The notes below the pieces were generated by a model that worked only from the letters and a program-made list of their open reading frames with translations, ran no database searches and was not told the DNA's origin. A DNA stretch of 64,000 nucleotides, taken from contig CAJUNA010000020.1 in the NCBI GenBank assembly GCA_910587645.1, positions 1 through 64,000 of the forward strand, read 5' to 3'. This DNA comes from an uncultured Oscillospiraceae bacterium. GTDB lineage: Bacteria > Bacillota > Clostridia > Oscillospirales > Oscillospiraceae. Positions 1 through 8,255 of this stretch are shown here, in pieces (position 1 is the first letter of the stretch; each line of letters opens with the position of its first letter). A program made the position numbers and the translations under genes.

Positions 1-84
1 CCCCATCTTTTTGAGACGTACGACCTGACGGCGTACCTGTGTGAGTTCTCCGCTATTCAATTTTCGTAAATCTACGTGTTCCAT
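1..84 (-). CDS. IS630-type transposase, N-terminal fragment (cut by window edge)
   Basis: Reading leftward from the ATG at 84-82 gives 28 residues beginning MEHVDLRKLNSGELTQVRRQ and continuing with a VVRLKKMG segment. This matches the well-conserved opening of IS630-family transposases, the start of their N-terminal winged helix-turn-helix. A TAAAAT-like hexamer lies just upstream of the start. Only the first helix is visible; the DDE catalytic domain would be to the left of the window. Family assignment rests on pattern recognition of a short stretch, so a related HTH transposase is possible. Confidence 0.65.
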   Translation of the reverse strand, partial: MEHVDLRKLNSGELTQVRRQVVRLKKMG

Positions 85-120
85 GCTGTCTATTTTACCA
101 CTTTCTGCATCTTTTTTCTA
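1..120 (-). mobile_element. End of an IS630-family insertion sequence (partial)
   Basis: The minus strand at the left edge encodes the first residues of an IS630-type transposase, and immediately to its right lies a histidine kinase lacking its normal N-terminus. The element end is placed near 120 because a TA dinucleotide (the usual IS630 target, at 119-120) falls there, but other TA pairs are nearby and the terminal inverted repeat cannot be checked because the rest of the element lies outside the window. The boundary is an inference. Confidence 0.6.
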
Positions 121-122
121 GA

Positions 123-1079
123 TTGTTTTTCAGAAGTAATACCATGCGGCAGAGCCAGCAGCAGGTGTACCGGAGGGTGTTCGCCGTGATGGCGGTGCTG
201 TGCGCCGCGCTGTCCTATACCGTGTCCAGGCTGCTGACCGCGCCGCTGGTGGGGCTGTCGAAAACCTCCCGGGCAATCGCTTCCGGCGATTTTTCCAGCC
301 GCGTCCCTATCCGGAGCGGGGACGAGGTAGGCGCGGTGTCCCAGGACTTTAACGATATGGCCGGGCAGATGGAAAAGACCGTGCTGGAGCTGCACCAGGC
401 GGTGGAGCGGCAGGAACGGTTTGTGGGGAGCTTCGCCCATGAGATGAAAACGCCGATGACCAGCCTGATCGGCTACGCCGAGCTGCTGCAAAGCGGCACC
501 CTGACCCCTGCCGAGCAGTCCGAGGCCGCCGGGTATGTCTACTCCGAGAGCAAGCGGCTGTCCAATCTGTCCCGGAAGCTTTTGGAGCTGCTGGTGGTCA
601 AGGAACAGGGGCTTCCGCTGGTGGAGGTTTCGCCGGGGGAGCTGATCGGGGCGCTGGCGGTGCAGCTCCGGCCGCTGCTGGCCCAGCGGCGGATCTCTGT
701 TGTGTGCCGGTGCGAACCGGGACGCTGTTTGCTGGAGCCGGATCTGACCTGGTCCTTGCTGCTGAACCTGGCGGATAACGCCCAGAAGGCTATGGAGCGG
801 GGCGGTGAGCTACAATTTCAGGCCGATATGCTGGAGGACGGCGTCCGGGTGCAGGTGCTGGATACCGGCAGGGGGATCCCGGAGGAGGCGCTGGCCCATC
901 TGACTGAGGCTTTCTACCGGGTGGACAAGGCCAGATCCAGGAAGCAGGGCGGCTTCGGCCTGGGGTTGGCGCTGTGCCAGGAGATCGCGGCCCTCCATCA
1001 TGGGTCTATCCGGTTTGAAAATCGGAGCGATGTCCAGGGGAGCTGCGTTACCGTGGAGCTGAGAGGGGGACGGCCATGA
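123..1079 (+). pseudogene. Sensor histidine kinase truncated at its N-terminus
   Basis: The reading frame encodes the back three quarters of a membrane histidine kinase: one transmembrane helix (about residues 16-37 counted from the TTG at 123), a HAMP linker, a HisKA box FAHEMKTPMTSL with the phospho-accepting His106, an N box (LLLNLADNAQKAM), a G1 box (DTGRGIPEE) and a G2-like GGFGLGLAL. The first transmembrane helix and extracellular sensor domain are absent. The frame stays open back to about 45 but the upstream residues look unlike a kinase and belong to the IS end. The kinase probably no longer senses its signal. The gene overlaps the next gene by 4 bp (ATGA), so the two were one operon; the cognate response regulator would lie to the left. 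Confidence 0.8.
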
Positions 1080-1858
1080 GACGGGTAAAGAATGGGCTGC
1101 TGGTTGTGTTTACCCTGCTGCTGGTGGTGGCGGGGGCCGTTATGCCGGGGGTGGCGGGGTATTTGCAGGATTCCTATGGGGCCAGTATGCAGGAAACCCG
1201 CTCCTTTGACTCCTTCAGCCTGACGCTGCGGCAGGATTCTGAGCTGGCCCAGGTGCTGCGGCTGCTGGTGGAGCAGAATTATGTGGTGGTGGACTGGGAC
1301 AACCATACCGCCTATAATAAAAAACAGGCGGAAGGCATCGTAGAGAAAACCTTACAGATGATGTATAAATACGGCCTGATGGAGGATGACGCCCTGGACG
1401 CTCTGGGTACACCGCATGTTGAGCCATGCGCGCTGGCCGCCTATTCAGAGGAGATCCGTTATAGCGGGGAAGAGACGGATTCGGCTGGGGCCGGCGCCGT
1501 GCTAGGCTCCAGCGGGGGCGAATTGTATGCCGTGGCCTGGGACTGCCAGTGGCGGGATGAAAAGGGCCGGATGGAGTATATGCTCCGCATTGACGATGAA
1601 ACCGGGAAAATCCTCATGGCGTTCATCCGTGCGCCGGTGTTTGTACCGGGGGAGGAGGTCTATGACCGGATGGACCATTGGAAAAACTTTGTGGAAGACC
1701 ACTATGGGTTCGAGGTGACCAGCGTGGCGGAGATGTATATTGACGTGGATATAGCGGAGTTTATTTTCTATCTGGATTTGGAGGATGGCGGGGAGCCGCT
1801 TACCTTGTGCTTGCAGATGAGCTACGACATGGTGTACCTCGCGCCGTGCGCGATATGA
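1076..1858 (+). CDS. Secreted or membrane-anchored protein of unknown function
   Basis: A 260-residue protein opening with MRRVKNG and a hydrophobic helix (about residues 7-28), which reads as a signal peptide or anchor; the remainder is acidic and extracytoplasmic. I do not recognise the family. Proteins of this general form often sit directly after a histidine kinase in Oscillospiraceae two-component operons, and here the start codon overlaps the kinase stop (ATGA), implying translational coupling. With the kinase truncated and separated from its promoter by the IS, expression may now depend on a promoter in the IS. Confidence 0.65.
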   Translation: MRRVKNGLLVVFTLLLVVAGAVMPGVAGYLQDSYGASMQETRSFDSFSLTLRQDSELAQVLRLLVEQNYVVVDWDNHTAYNKKQAEGIVEKTLQMMYKYGLMEDDALDALGTPHVEPCALAAYSEEIRYSGEETDSAGAGAVLGSSGGELYAVAWDCQWRDEKGRMEYMLRIDDETGKILMAFIRAPVFVPGEEVYDRMDHWKNFVEDHYGFEVTSVAEMYIDVDIAEFIFYLDLEDGGEPLTLCLQMSYDMVYLAPCAI

Positions 1859-1989
1859 AAGTAGGTCTGTGCGATTCACCGCTTTGGATAGTTAAGATTT
1901 TTGATGCCGGATTGATGCCGGAATAATCGCGTTTTTATGAAATGCTTTTCTATAATGGGGCCATCTCATAGATAGGAAGGTGTTTCTTG

Positions 1990-2805
1990 ATGTACGAAAG
2001 AAAATCGCGGCCCTGTGCCGGGAGACATGTGCGCCGGTTCAGGCGGCGGCTGCCTTTGTATATGTTCGTGCTGGCTGTGGCGGCCTTCGTGCTGGCGTTT
2101 GCCTTCCCGCAGGAGGATCCCGCGGCGATGACGCCTTTTCTGCCGGTAAAGGCCTTGTCATCCGGGCTGCCGGGGACGGTGCCGTCCCCGGAGGGCCAGG
2201 GCGTGGAGCCGGACATCCCCTCCGGCGGCGTGGAGGACGGCGAATGGATGCTTACGCTGGTGAACCCTTGGAACCCGCTGCCCGAGGACTATACCTTTAC
2301 CGTAAAGGCTCTCTCCAACGGGCACAGCGTGGACGAGCGGTGTTATCCGGATTTGCAGGATATGATGGATGCCTGCCGGAGGGAGGGGCTGTCGCCGGTA
2401 ATCTGCTCCTCTTACCGCTCCATGGAAAAACAGACGGAGCTGTTTCAGAACAAGGTGGCACGGCTTATGGCCCGGGGCCTTTCCCGGGAGAACGGGGAGA
2501 CGGAAGCTGCCAAGTCAGTGGCCCGCCCCGGCACCAGCGAGCACCAGCTAGGGCTGGCGGTGGACATCGTGGATGTGGGAAACCAAAGCCTGGACAGCTC
2601 CCAGGCGGATACCGCCGTGCAGAAATGGCTGATGGAGCACTGCTGGGAGTATGGGTTCATCCTGCGGTATCCGGAGGATAAGAGCGGGATTACCGGGATC
2701 ATTTACGAGCCGTGGCACTACCGGTATGTGGGCAAAGACGCAGCGGCGGCGATTTATGAGAGCGGCATGTGCCTGGAGGAATATTTGGCTGGGACAGCAG
2801 TTTGA
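1990..2805 (+). CDS. VanY-family D-alanyl-D-alanine carboxypeptidase
   Basis: This 271-residue protein should trim the terminal D-Ala from peptidoglycan stem peptides outside the cell. It has a basic N-terminus, one membrane anchor (about residues 21-40), a linker rich in Pro and Gly, and a LAS-type zinc peptidase domain. The zinc ligands are visible: the SEHQLGLAVD motif near residue 184 (His and Asp) and EPWHYR near 240 (His). The ribosome site AGGAAGG (1974-1980) serves either ATG 1990 or a TTG at 1987; ATG is chosen. A TATAAT hexamer at 1951-1956 may be the -10 element, although no good -35 was seen. The gene stands alone and ends at a bidirectional terminator. Confidence 0.88.
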   Translation: MYERKSRPCAGRHVRRFRRRLPLYMFVLAVAAFVLAFAFPQEDPAAMTPFLPVKALSSGLPGTVPSPEGQGVEPDIPSGGVEDGEWMLTLVNPWNPLPEDYTFTVKALSNGHSVDERCYPDLQDMMDACRREGLSPVICSSYRSMEKQTELFQNKVARLMARGLSRENGETEAAKSVARPGTSEHQLGLAVDIVDVGNQSLDSSQADTAVQKWLMEHCWEYGFILRYPEDKSGITGIIYEPWHYRYVGKDAAAAIYESGMCLEEYLAGTAV

Positions 2806-2824
2806 CAAGTACATCATATAATAG

Positions 2825-2858
2825 AAAAGGGACAGGCTGGCAAAGCCTGTCCCTTTTT
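2825..2858. terminator. Bidirectional terminator between the carboxypeptidase gene and miaB
   Basis: Perfect 14-bp stem (AAAAGGGACAGGCT paired with AGCCTGTCCCTTTT) with a 5-base loop, A-rich on one side and T-rich on the other, located between converging genes. Confidence 0.9.
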
Positions 2859-2864
2859 GCGCTT

Positions 2865-4286
2865 TTATTCGATTTCCCCAAACAGCGCCCAGGTGTTGCT
2901 GTCCGTGATTTTGACATTGGCGTACTGGCCGGTCAGGGTCGTGTCTCCTTTAAGGTGAACCAGCCGTCCACCCTGGGTGCGGCTGGACAGGGGCCAGGCG
3001 GCATCGCCGCTTTCGCCGTCTATCAGCACGCGGACGGTCTGGCCTACATAGGCCCGGTGCAGCTCTGCGGAGATACGGTTTTGGGCGTCCAGGAGCTTGT
3101 CGAACCAGACCTGCTTCTCGCCGCGGGACGCGGGGTCCGGCAGCTTCGCCGCCGGTGTGCCGGGGCGGGGGGAGTAGATGAAGGTAAACAGGGCGTCATA
3201 GCGGACTTCTTCGATGAGGGAGACGGTCTCCATGGCCTCCTCCTCCGTCTCCCCGGGGAAGCCAATGATGATGTCGCTGGTGAGAATCAGATCCGGCATG
3301 GCCGCCCGGGCCAGGCGTACTTTTTCCAGGTATTGCTCCCGGGTGTAGCCCCGGTTCATGGCTTTCAGCACCCGGCTGCTGCCGGACTGGACGGGAAGAT
3401 GGAGCTGCTTGGCTACGTGGGGGCACTCCGTCATAGCGCGGAACAGTTCTTCCCCCGCGTCCTTGGGGTGGCTGGTCATGAAGCGTATCAGATAGCTGCC
3501 GGGAATTTTGTCGATCTCCCGGAGAAGGCCCGCGAAGTCCACCGGCTCCTCCAAATCCTTGCCGTAAGAGTTGACGTTTTGGCCTAACAGGGTAATCTCC
3601 CGGAAGCCCTCCTCCACCAAGCCGCGAACCTCTGAGAGGATGTCCGCCGGTTTCCGGCTCCGCTCCCGGCCCCGGACGTAGGGGACGATGCAGTAGGAGC
3701 AGAAATTATTGCAGCCGTACATGATGGACACCCAGGCCTTGACGCCGCTCTCCCGTATGACAGGCAGGCCCTCGGCAATGGCACCCCGCTCACTGGCAAT
3801 GGAAAAGGCCCGTCCGCCGCCGGTAAGGACGCCGTACAGCAGCTCCGGGAATTTCCAGAGGGCCTGGGGGCCGAACACCAGGTCTACATGGCGGTAGGAG
3901 CGCCGGATCCGTTCGGCGACCACCTCCTGCTGGGCCATGCAGCCGCACAGGCAGATGACTGCGTCCGGGTTTTTCTCCTTGACGTGGACAAGCTGGCCCA
4001 CAACGCCGAACACCTTTTTTTCCGCGTTCTCCCGGATGGCGCAGGTATTGATAAGGATGATGTCCGCCTGATAGGGGTCCTGGGTGAAGCCGCAGCCCAT
4101 CTCTTGTAGCATCCCCATGATCCGCTGGCTGTCGGCCACGTTCTGCTGGCAGCCAAAGGTCTGTACGCAGGCCAGGGATGGCCCGCCGGGACGGCCCTCC
4201 CACCGCTTTTTGATCTCCTGGCAGATGGCGAGCTGCCGCTGGACGTCCGTCTCGCTGATCCGCTGGGTTTTTCCGTTTTCGTTCAT
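2865..4286 (-). CDS. miaB: tRNA-2-methylthio-N6-dimethylallyladenosine synthase MiaB
   Basis: MiaB adds the methylthio group to i6A37 of tRNAs reading UNN codons, using S-adenosylmethionine and two 4Fe-4S clusters. The 473-residue product has an N-terminal UPF0004 domain with the three cluster cysteines (C46 in FGCQQN, C82 in NTCAIRE, C116 in CGCMAQQ), a radical-SAM motif CNNFCSYC (C192, C196, C199) and a C-terminal TRAM domain. The start at 4286 is preferred over the longer upstream frame because AGGAGCGGG stands just before it and because the sequence begins to resemble MiaB there. It is divergent from the sugar ABC operon. Confidence 0.95.
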   Translation of the reverse strand: MNENGKTQRISETDVQRQLAICQEIKKRWEGRPGGPSLACVQTFGCQQNVADSQRIMGMLQEMGCGFTQDPYQADIILINTCAIRENAEKKVFGVVGQLVHVKEKNPDAVICLCGCMAQQEVVAERIRRSYRHVDLVFGPQALWKFPELLYGVLTGGGRAFSIASERGAIAEGLPVIRESGVKAWVSIMYGCNNFCSYCIVPYVRGRERSRKPADILSEVRGLVEEGFREITLLGQNVNSYGKDLEEPVDFAGLLREIDKIPGSYLIRFMTSHPKDAGEELFRAMTECPHVAKQLHLPVQSGSSRVLKAMNRGYTREQYLEKVRLARAAMPDLILTSDIIIGFPGETEEEAMETVSLIEEVRYDALFTFIYSPRPGTPAAKLPDPASRGEKQVWFDKLLDAQNRISAELHRAYVGQTVRVLIDGESGDAAWPLSSRTQGGRLVHLKGDTTLTGQYANVKITDSNTWALFGEIE

Positions 4287-4378
4287 GATTCCCGCTCCTT
4301 TTCCCGGTTTTTCCGTTTGGGGTTCATTATAGCATTTTCGCCGCGCCCCGTCAATTTTCATTTTCCGGGCGGGGAGTT

Positions 4379-4415
4379 TGCGCCTGTTTGTCCCTAAATG
4401 CGACAAGCAGGCGCA
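4379..4415. promoter_or_regulatory. Imperfect inverted repeat between miaB and the ABC operon
   Basis: TGCGCCTGTTTGTC and GACAAGCAGGCGCA form 14-bp arms with a single mismatch around a 9-base loop. There is no T tract on either strand, so an operator site or a transcript-leader structure is more likely than a terminator. It lies just upstream of a plausible promoter for the ABC operon. Confidence 0.4.
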
Positions 4416-4435
4416 AAAAACAGCAAGCGCGGCGC

Positions 4436-4464
4436 ATGACAAGCGGCGGATTTATTGGTAAAAT
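4436..4464 (+). promoter_or_regulatory. Putative sigma-A promoter of the first sugar ABC operon
   Basis: ATGACA (4436-4441), 17-base spacer, TAAAAT (4459-4464), about 85 bases before the permease start. The hexamers are one mismatch each from consensus. Confidence 0.5.
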
Positions 4465-4551
4465 TAAATAAAAAAAGCGAAGCGGAGGGGCGCTGTTCCG
4501 TTGATTTGCAGACAGCCCCCGCCGGAGACCGGGAGAGAGGGAGGATATGAC

Positions 4552-5522
4552 GTGCGTTCGATGAAAACAAGCAAACCCGCCGCCCTGAAAACCGGACGGT
4601 TCAGCAAAGCGAAAAAGACCTTGGTTTTGCTGACTATGGTGGCTCCGGCGGCTATCTGGATGCTGCTGCTGCGGTATCTGCCCATGGGGGGCTGGTGCTG
4701 GCTTTCAAGAATTACAAGATCAACCCCCGGAACCCGACTTTTATCAGCAGCCTCTTCAACAGCGCGTGGGTGAAGTTCGACAACTTCAAGTTCCTGTTTA
4801 TGACCGAGGACGCCTGGGCGGCGATCCGGAACACGCTGGTGTACAACCTGGTGTTTATCGTGCTGGGCGTCATCATCCCTGTGGCTTTCGCCATTATGAT
4901 GAACGAGCTGACGAAGAAGTTTGTGGCAAAGACTTACCAGACCTTGATGTTCTTCCCGTACTTCCTGTCCTGGGTGGTGGTCAGCTACTTCCTCAACGCT
5001 TTCCTGGACGCGCAGTATGGCCTGATCCCGTCCCTCCAAGCGGCGGCGGGCGGGCCGGTGACCAACTGGTATACTACCCTGGGGCCGTGGCCGTACATCC
5101 TGGTGTTTTCCAATTTGTGGAAGAATGTGGGGTACTCCACCATCCTCTATCTGGCGGCCATCGCCGGTATAGACGCTACCCAGTATGAAGCCGCCGCCAT
5201 CGATGGGGCGACCAAGTGGCAGCAGATCCGCCATGTGACCATTCCCAATCTGCGGGGCATGATCGCTATTTTGTTCATCCTCAACATCGGCAAGATTTTC
5301 AACGCGGACTTCGGCCTGTTTTACAACGTCCCCATGCAGAACGGCGCGCTGTTCCCCGTGACCCAGGTGGTGGACACGTACATATATTACGCCATGCTGA
5401 ACACCGGGAATATTGGCATGACCTCCGCCGCCGGACTGCTGCAAAATGTAATCGGACTATTCTGTATCCTGGGCGCCAACCGGGTCATCAAGCGCATCGA
5501 CTCGGAAAGCGCACTGTTTTAA
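4552..5522 (+). pseudogene. Sugar ABC transporter permease (LplB-like), frameshifted in a G run
   Basis: This is the first inner-membrane subunit of a CUT1-family carbohydrate importer. The first frame begins at GTG 4552 (ribosome site GGGAGGA at 4539-4545; ATG 4561 is the alternative), encodes the first cytoplasmic segment and first helix, and runs to RYLPMGG. There the G run at 4686-4691 is one base too short: adding one G gives the expected GLVLAFKNYK continuation, which is found in the next frame from 4695. The rest is intact, including the EAA loop (YEAAAIDGATKWQQI). As written the gene yields only a short N-terminal peptide. It could be a true mutation, slipped-strand phase variation or an assembly error; the permease that follows is intact. 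Confidence 0.85.
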
Positions 5523-5534
5523 GGAGGCGGCGGT

Positions 5535-6455
5535 ATGAGCAGAAAAAATAAGGGCCGCCGGCTGACCTCTGTCAGCGCGGGCGCGGAACTGATCCTGCAT
5601 GTTATTCTGGGGCTGTTCGCCCTGTGCTGCGTGATCCCCTTTGTTTTCGTGGTGATTATATCCTTCTCCTCGGAGGAGTCCATACGGACCATCGGTTACT
5701 CCTTTATCCCCCAGGAGTGGAGCCTGGAAACCTACCGGTACGCCTTTGAGAAGCTGCCCCAGATTTGGCGGTCCTTCTTCAACAGTATTTTTATCACAGT
5801 GGTGGGTACCCTGCTGAGCACCGCCATGTGCGTGATGTACTCCTACGCGCTGTACCGGCCGGATTTCAAATTCCGGAACTTCTTTACCTTTTTCAGCTTC
5901 TTTACCATGATTTTCAGCGGCGGGCTGGTCCCCACCTACATCATCTCCAAGCAGCTTTTGGGCCTGAGCGAGAACTACGCGGCGCTGATTGTGCCGCTGC
6001 TGGTCAGCCCCTTTAACATTATCGTCATGCGCACCTTCTTTAAAAGCTCGGTGCCTATGGAGTTGATCGAAGCCGCGACGGTGGACGGCAGCGGCGAATA
6101 TTCCACCCTGCTGCGCATCGTGGTGCCTATTTCCAAGCCGGGGATTGCCACCATCGCCCTGCTCAACGCCCTGGCCTATTGGAACGACTGGTTCCAGGCG
6201 CTGCTGTACCTGCGGCAGAACAAGGCGCTCCAGCCCTTGCAGGCGCTGCTCATGGAGCTGCAAAAAAATGTGGAGTACCTGAACCGGATGGCGGGGCAGC
6301 TCGGCACCGCCGCCATCATGGAATCGACCAAGGCGCCTACCCAGACCCTGCGCATGGCCCTGGTGGTCATGCTGGTGGTGCCGATTGCCTGCGCGTACCC
6401 CTTCTTCCAGCGGTATATCGTGGCCGGGCTGACCATCGGCTCGGTGAAAGGCTGA
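5535..6455 (+). CDS. Sugar ABC transporter permease (YtcP/LplC-like)
   Basis: The second membrane subunit of the same importer, 306 residues with about six transmembrane helices. The EAA loop that docks on the ATPase is clear (IEAATVDGSGEYSTLLRI, followed by PISKPG). The ribosome site AAGGAGG directly follows the stop of the frameshifted first permease, with 12 bases between genes. No ATPase is encoded nearby, which is usual for CUT1 systems in Clostridia that share a general MsmX-type ATPase. Family similarity is to LplB/LplC-type transporters for oligosaccharides of unknown identity. Confidence 0.9.
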   Translation: MSRKNKGRRLTSVSAGAELILHVILGLFALCCVIPFVFVVIISFSSEESIRTIGYSFIPQEWSLETYRYAFEKLPQIWRSFFNSIFITVVGTLLSTAMCVMYSYALYRPDFKFRNFFTFFSFFTMIFSGGLVPTYIISKQLLGLSENYAALIVPLLVSPFNIIVMRTFFKSSVPMELIEAATVDGSGEYSTLLRIVVPISKPGIATIALLNALAYWNDWFQALLYLRQNKALQPLQALLMELQKNVEYLNRMAGQLGTAAIMESTKAPTQTLRMALVVMLVVPIACAYPFFQRYIVAGLTIGSVKG

Positions 6456-6505
6456 TCCAGCGGAAACGCTGTTTTATGCAACAATTTTGAATGGAGGATA
6501 AGAGA

Positions 6506-8095
6506 ATGAAAAAGTTTTTTGCGCTGCTTCTGACGGCTGTTATGGTCCTGTCCCTGGCGGCCTGCGGCGGAGGCAATGGCACCGGATCAGGCAAAACCGA
6601 TACCCCCGCCAAAACCGATGCGCCTTCCCAGACGGAAGCGCCCGCGTCCGACCTGGAGCCTGTAACCTTGAAAATGTGGTTCCACGGCAGCACCGTCACC
6701 CCGGAGGCTTCCGCCAAGGTGCTGGAAACCCTCAACCCCTATTTGCAGGAAAAGCTGAACGTGACCCTGGAGCCAACCTGGGGCACCTGGGGCGATTTTG
6801 ACGACAGCGTGGTTACCGCCCTGGCGGGCGGCGATGATGTGGACATCTACTTTACCTGCAACTGGTCCCCCAACGAGTACAACCGCTACGCCCGGGACGG
6901 CTACTGGGTCAAGCTGGATGAACTGCTGCCCACCTATGGCGCGGACCTGCTGAACACCATCCCGCAGGAAATTTGGGACTGCGCCGAGACCAACGGCTAT
7001 GACGGCAAGGGCGTTTACGCCGTTCCCGGACTGAAGGATACCGCTACCCAGTACTGCTGGGACGTCAACGGCACCCTGCTGGCCGAGCTGGGCTATAACG
7101 TGGACGAAGTCTGCGCCGCCGGGCTGGACTACTACTCCGATGATTTTGAGGCCCTGCTGAAAGCTGCCAAGGACGCCAAGGGCGCCAACTTCTACCCCCT
7201 GCTCATTGAGGCTGTGGTCCTGGAGCGTATGGGTACCACCACCGCCATCGTCACCGGCGACCTGGGCAACAGCAATATCCTGTCCTACTACTACGACAAG
7301 GCGAACCCCTCCAAGGATATCGGCTCCAACATTGTCAACAAGTATGCAACCGAGGAGTTCAAGAAGTTCGCCGAGCGGACCTACTATCTGGCCCAGCAGG
7401 GCTACATCGCCCCCAGCAGCCAGAATGAGGCCACTGCCAACGACTACCGCACCGCCACGACCCAGACCGGCGACTACCTCATCAGCACCCAGTCCTACGC
7501 CTTCGGCTGCGAGCTGGATTATTCCACCGCCCGTAAGATTGATGTGCGCATGGTGCCCGCCGCTGCCCCCTACATGGACGCTACCTCCGGCCAGGGCGCG
7601 ATGATGGCCATTTCCGCCACCTCCAAGAACCCCGAGCGGGCGCTGATGTTCCTGAACCTGCTGAACACCGACCCCACGGCCATGACCATGCTCAACTATG
7701 GCGTGGAAGGCTATACCTATAATAAGAATTCTGACGGCACTATCACTTTCATTGATGATGCCCGCGCCAACTACACTCTGTGGACCAACGGTGTTGGCAA
7801 CGTCCGGATCCTGCCCCCCACCAACGCCCAAGGCCTGGATTTCTGGGACCGTTTCACCGCTTATTATGATTCCGCGGAGAAGCTGCCCATGGGTGGTTTC
7901 GTCTTCGATGCCTCCCCCTATGAGCAGGAAGCCGCCGCCATTGCCAATGTGTACGCCGAATATGGCTTCAACCTGATGTGCGGCGCGGTTGACCCCGCCA
8001 CGGTACTGCCCGATTTCCTGAGCAAGCTGGAGAGCGCGGGCATCAGCAAGATTATCACCGGCGCCCAGGAGCAGCTTGCCGCTTACCTGGGATAA
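6506..8095 (+). CDS. Extracellular sugar-binding lipoprotein of the ABC importer (LplA-like)
   Basis: A 529-residue solute-binding lipoprotein that should deliver a carbohydrate to the two permeases encoded upstream. It has a signal peptide ending in the lipobox LAAC with Cys20 as the lipid-modified residue, a Thr/Lys/Pro/Asp-rich linker, and a large binding domain of the LplA type. Its length and C-terminal part resemble the DUF3502-containing binding proteins. The start at 6506 is set by GGAGG at 6493-6497, eight bases upstream. The gene is intact and ends at a strong terminator, closing the permease-permease-lipoprotein unit. The substrate cannot be read from sequence. Confidence 0.9.
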   Translation: MKKFFALLLTAVMVLSLAACGGGNGTGSGKTDTPAKTDAPSQTEAPASDLEPVTLKMWFHGSTVTPEASAKVLETLNPYLQEKLNVTLEPTWGTWGDFDDSVVTALAGGDDVDIYFTCNWSPNEYNRYARDGYWVKLDELLPTYGADLLNTIPQEIWDCAETNGYDGKGVYAVPGLKDTATQYCWDVNGTLLAELGYNVDEVCAAGLDYYSDDFEALLKAAKDAKGANFYPLLIEAVVLERMGTTTAIVTGDLGNSNILSYYYDKANPSKDIGSNIVNKYATEEFKKFAERTYYLAQQGYIAPSSQNEATANDYRTATTQTGDYLISTQSYAFGCELDYSTARKIDVRMVPAAAPYMDATSGQGAMMAISATSKNPERALMFLNLLNTDPTAMTMLNYGVEGYTYNKNSDGTITFIDDARANYTLWTNGVGNVRILPPTNAQGLDFWDRFTAYYDSAEKLPMGGFVFDASPYEQEAAAIANVYAEYGFNLMCGAVDPATVLPDFLSKLESAGISKIITGAQEQLAAYLG

Positions 8096-8129
8096 GGGGC
8101 GCCGTTTCGCATTGACTGGTAGCAATTGC

Positions 8130-8158
8130 CCGCCCCGCACGGCTTCCGTGCGGGGCGG
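8130..8158 (+). terminator. Terminator after the sugar-binding lipoprotein gene
   Basis: A perfect 13-bp GC-rich stem (CCGCCCCGCACGG with CCGTGCGGGGCGG) with a 3-base loop; the T-rich stretch that follows is short. Confidence 0.75.
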
Positions 8159-8168
8159 AAATTTCCCC

Positions 8169-8197
8169 TTGCACCGGAGAGGAATCAATTCTATAAT
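8169..8197 (+). promoter_or_regulatory. Sigma-A promoter of the phosphohexomutase operon
   Basis: TTGCAC (8169-8174), 17-base spacer, TATAAT (8192-8197). It lies just downstream of the terminator of the preceding operon and about 60 bases before the start codon. Confidence 0.75.
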
Positions 8198-8255
8198 GAT
8201 AGTAATGGCTCTGGGGCGGCCTGTAGGCTGCGCGGATGTGAAATGGAGGACGCAT

